Positions 13,499 through 15,267 of a stretch of 15,267 nucleotides of DNA are shown here, one piece after another. Origin of the DNA: an uncultured Lachnospiraceae bacterium (GTDB lineage: Bacteria; Bacillota; Clostridia; Lachnospirales; Lachnospiraceae); assembly GCA_910578715.1 (NCBI GenBank), contig CAJTRL010000079.1, forward strand, positions 1 through 15,267, in the 5' to 3' direction. The stretch's first letter is position 1; each line of letters starts with the position of its first letter. Position numbers and translations under genes: made by a program. A model generated the notes under the pieces. The model did no database searches. It saw nothing but the letters and a program-made list of their open reading frames with translations, and was not told the DNA's origin.

Positions 13499-14425
13499 TC
13501 AAAACAGAGCGTAATCCGGCTCTACCTTCTTTACGATATAATTCGCAATCAATACCAGAATGAAAGATACACCCGACTGATACAGCCCCGCCGCACTTGT
13601 CATTCCAAATTCCTGCAGCGTCAGCAGCGAACGTGTCACATAAGTATCAATGACATCCGTAACGTCCAGAACCATGGGATTATTTCCCGTTACCTGCCAG
13701 AACATCTGGAAATCGCCTTTCATAATCGTGCCGATGGCAAGCAGGAACAGAATGACTACCGTAGGCCGGATACATGGAAGGGTAATATAGCGTATCTTCT
13801 GCCACATTGTCGCACCGTCCAAATCGGCGGCCTCAAACATTTCTCCATCTATATTTACGATGCTTGCCAGATACATGACCGTTCCGTAACCGACATTTTT
13901 AAAAGCGCTGACGATAATCAGAATAACCGGCCACGCATTTTTATTGGAATAAACATCCACAGGTTCCGCACCGATTCCTCTAAGGAAAGTATTGACCGCG
14001 CCAAATTCATAATTGAACAGGTTATAAATAAAAGCGCCGACCACTACCCAGGAAATAAAATAAGGAAGGAACATCACCGACTGCGTTACTCTTTTGAATA
14101 CTTTTCCCGCAAGCTCACTCAGCATAATTGCACACGCAATCTGCAGAAACGTATTCACACACAGAAAGGCAAGATTATATAGTATCGTATTTCTCGTGGT
14201 GAGCCATGCCTTGCCGGACTTAAAAAAATACTGAAAATTCTCAAACCCGACCCATGGGCTTCCGAAAATTCCATCGTGGTAGTTATACTCCTTAAATGCC
14301 AGCACAATCCCCGCCATCGGCACATAGCACATCAGAATCACCACGATGGCCGCCGGCATCAGCATCAGCCATTTGGTCCGATTCTTATGTAAATCGTGTA
14401 AAAACGGATGTTTTCCTTTTCGCAT
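13499..14425 (-). CDS. Sugar ABC transporter permease, LplB/MalF type
   Basis: A 308-residue permease with about six helices and an EAA loop at 198-221 (EAADLDGATMWQKIRYITLP). WLMLMPAAIVVILMCYVPMA near the N terminus is characteristic of the LplB/YtcO group. It is the first gene of the transporter operon, started by AAAGGAGGG before 14425 and transcribed from the promoter at 14489-14517. No ATPase gene lies in the locus; CUT1 systems of this group commonly share a single MsmK/MsmX-type ATPase encoded elsewhere. It is divergent from the YesN-like regulator, which is the usual arrangement for such operons and suggests control by it. Confidence 0.93.
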   Translation of the reverse strand: MRKGKHPFLHDLHKNRTKWLMLMPAAIVVILMCYVPMAGIVLAFKEYNYHDGIFGSPWVGFENFQYFFKSGKAWLTTRNTILYNLAFLCVNTFLQIACAIMLSELAGKVFKRVTQSVMFLPYFISWVVVGAFIYNLFNYEFGAVNTFLRGIGAEPVDVYSNKNAWPVILIIVSAFKNVGYGTVMYLASIVNIDGEMFEAADLDGATMWQKIRYITLPCIRPTVVILFLLAIGTIMKGDFQMFWQVTGNNPMVLDVTDVIDTYVTRSLLTLQEFGMTSAAGLYQSGVSFILVLIANYIVKKVEPDYALF

Positions 14426-14488
14426 AAAATTCCCTCCTTTTCACCGCAAATATCCTTTTATATTTCCCGACAGTCTTATCTTAATAAA

Positions 14489-14517
14489 ACTATACCGGAC
14501 TATTCTCACCGTTACAA
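14489..14517 (-). promoter_or_regulatory. Sigma-A promoter of the transporter operon
   Basis: On the minus strand, TTGTAA (14512-14517) and TATAGT (14489-14494) are separated by 17 bp. This gives a leader of about 57 nt before the first permease. It lies back to back with the regulator promoter in the same 228-bp gap. Confidence 0.7.
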
Positions 14518-14589
14518 CGGAACTAAATTATGAAAGGAGTACAATATTGTGTTAGTTGTCATTTTGCGTATAAAACGGCTCATTTTGAA

Positions 14590-14618
14590 TTGAAATATCT
14601 TTTTCTTTTGTATATTAT
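14590..14618 (+). promoter_or_regulatory. Sigma-A promoter of the response regulator gene
   Basis: TTGAAA (14590-14595) and TATTAT (14613-14618) are separated by 17 bp. The transcript would start near 14625 and run about 29 nt to the start codon. Confidence 0.78.
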
Positions 14619-14653
14619 GATTATAAAATCATATTTTATCAGGGGGTTCTTGC

Positions 14654-15267
14654 ATGAATTACACAGTTTTGATAGTAGATGATGAGGCGATGCCCAGAAA
14701 AGTGCTCAAAGAGCATCTCCCCTGGGAAGAGCTGAAAGTCACGCGGATTTTCCAGGCGTCGGATGGAGAGGAAGCAATCGAACAGGCCCGTCAGTGTCAG
14801 CCCGATATTATTATCAGCGATATCAAGATGCCCCGTATGAACGGCATTCAGATGGCTGCCGCTATCCGGGAATTTTGTCCCCATTGCCAGTTTATCTTTT
14901 TAAGCGGTTATTCCGACAAGGAATATTTAAAAGGAGCCATAAAATTAAGAGCCGCCAGCTATGTGGAAAAACCGATTGACCTGGACGAAATAAGCCAGGC
15001 GCTTGCAGACGTCACCGCGGAACTGGATAAGCGTCAGGAAGAAAACGCTCCGGCCATACAGCGCGCTCTTTTCTTTCACGGGCATACGGATTCGCCTTCT
15101 CCGCTCAATACCGACGTTTTTCAGGGCGGCCAGCGCCAGCTCGATTTCATTGCGGAAAATATCCGGCTCCGAAAGGAATCCGATACGGAAAACGCTCTGC
15201 GCAGACTATACCGGGAAGCGGCTCTGTGCGAAGGAACAAACCCCGATTATCTGCGGCATTTCTACCG
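14654..15267 (+). CDS. Response regulator, YesN/AraC type (N-terminal part; runs off the window)
   Basis: The frame is open from the ATG at 14654, preceded by AGGGGG at 14641-14646, to the window end, giving 204 residues. Residues 1-120 are a CheY-like receiver domain: acidic pocket D9/D10, phospho-acceptor D56 in ISDIKMPRMNG, S84 in FLSGYSD and K106 in VEKP. FLSGYSDKEYLKGAIKL is typical of YesN-type regulators, which end in an AraC helix-turn-helix that would lie beyond the window. The residues after about 125 are a linker or middle domain that I do not recognise. A partner histidine kinase of YesM type is expected nearby but not seen. Its position, divergent from the transporter operon, suggests that it activates those genes in response to sugar. 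Confidence 0.88.
   Translation, partial: MNYTVLIVDDEAMPRKVLKEHLPWEELKVTRIFQASDGEEAIEQARQCQPDIIISDIKMPRMNGIQMAAAIREFCPHCQFIFLSGYSDKEYLKGAIKLRAASYVEKPIDLDEISQALADVTAELDKRQEENAPAIQRALFFHGHTDSPSPLNTDVFQGGQRQLDFIAENIRLRKESDTENALRRLYREAALCEGTNPDYLRHFY

Noticed and set aside
14543..14590. Possible 14-codon leader peptide (GTG start after AAAGGAG) upstream of the response regulator
   Set aside because: It lies upstream of the predicted transcription start of the regulator, and nothing in its sequence suggests attenuation.
1..15267. CRISPR arrays, rRNA, tRNA genes, insertion sequences or origins
   Set aside because: No spaced direct repeats, no cloverleaf-like sequence and no transposase with terminal repeats were seen. 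The only direct repeats are the in-frame heptad arrays.

Overview
The window looks like a chromosomal segment of a motile, Gram-positive anaerobe of the Lachnospiraceae (Clostridia) type. The reasons are: a flagellin starting MVVQHNITAMNSNRML, strong AGGAGG ribosome sites, sigma-A type promoters, a CUT1 sugar ABC transporter without its own ATPase next to a YesN-type response regulator, and a ThyX of the clostridial HIGG form. No species assignment is possible from sequence alone.

Layout, left to right. (1) 3-359: the coiled-coil tail of a gene that begins outside the window, with 21-bp tandem repeats. (2) 707-1873: a two-gene operon of a short MotA/ExbB-like membrane protein and a membrane-anchored LuxR-type regulator. 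(3) 2002-3750: a fusion of a C_GCAxxG_C_C redox domain with a degenerate GGDEF and an apparently intact EAL (c-di-GMP phosphodiesterase) domain. (4) 3875-5405, minus strand: csrA followed by flagellin, convergent with the EAL gene across a shared terminator. (5) 5451-6260: a small tyrosine recombinase gene between two 31-bp inverted repeats (29/31 identical). (6) 6405-8891: a dCMP deaminase-like protein, a YeiH-family membrane protein and ThyX. (7) 9055-14425, minus strand: an intracellular-looking GH110-like alpha-galactosidase, a solute-binding lipoprotein and two permeases, divergent from a response regulator at 14654 that runs off the window.

The most notable system is the csrA-flagellin/recombinase region. 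The recombinase is a FimB/RecV-sized catalytic-domain-only protein with all expected catalytic residues. It sits between inverted copies of a dyad-symmetric site of the kind tyrosine recombinases use. Inside the segment, just before the right repeat, lies a sequence very close to a flagellar sigma-28 promoter (TAAAGTAT, 12 nt, GTCGATAT). As sequenced it points away from csrA-flagellin, toward the 3' end of the deaminase gene. Inversion would place it directly upstream of csrA-flagellin and pointing into them. I read this as a self-contained phase-variation switch for flagellin, caught in the predicted OFF orientation. A second, post-transcriptional layer is suggested by the flagellin leader: its Shine-Dalgarno lies in a near-consensus CsrA site, and a perfect hairpin with an AGGA loop lies upstream.

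The right half reads as a sugar-foraging locus. The YesN-type regulator and the transporter are expressed from back-to-back promoters. The imported glycan is probably an alpha-galactosyl-containing oligosaccharide, because the adjacent GH110-like enzyme lacks a signal peptide.
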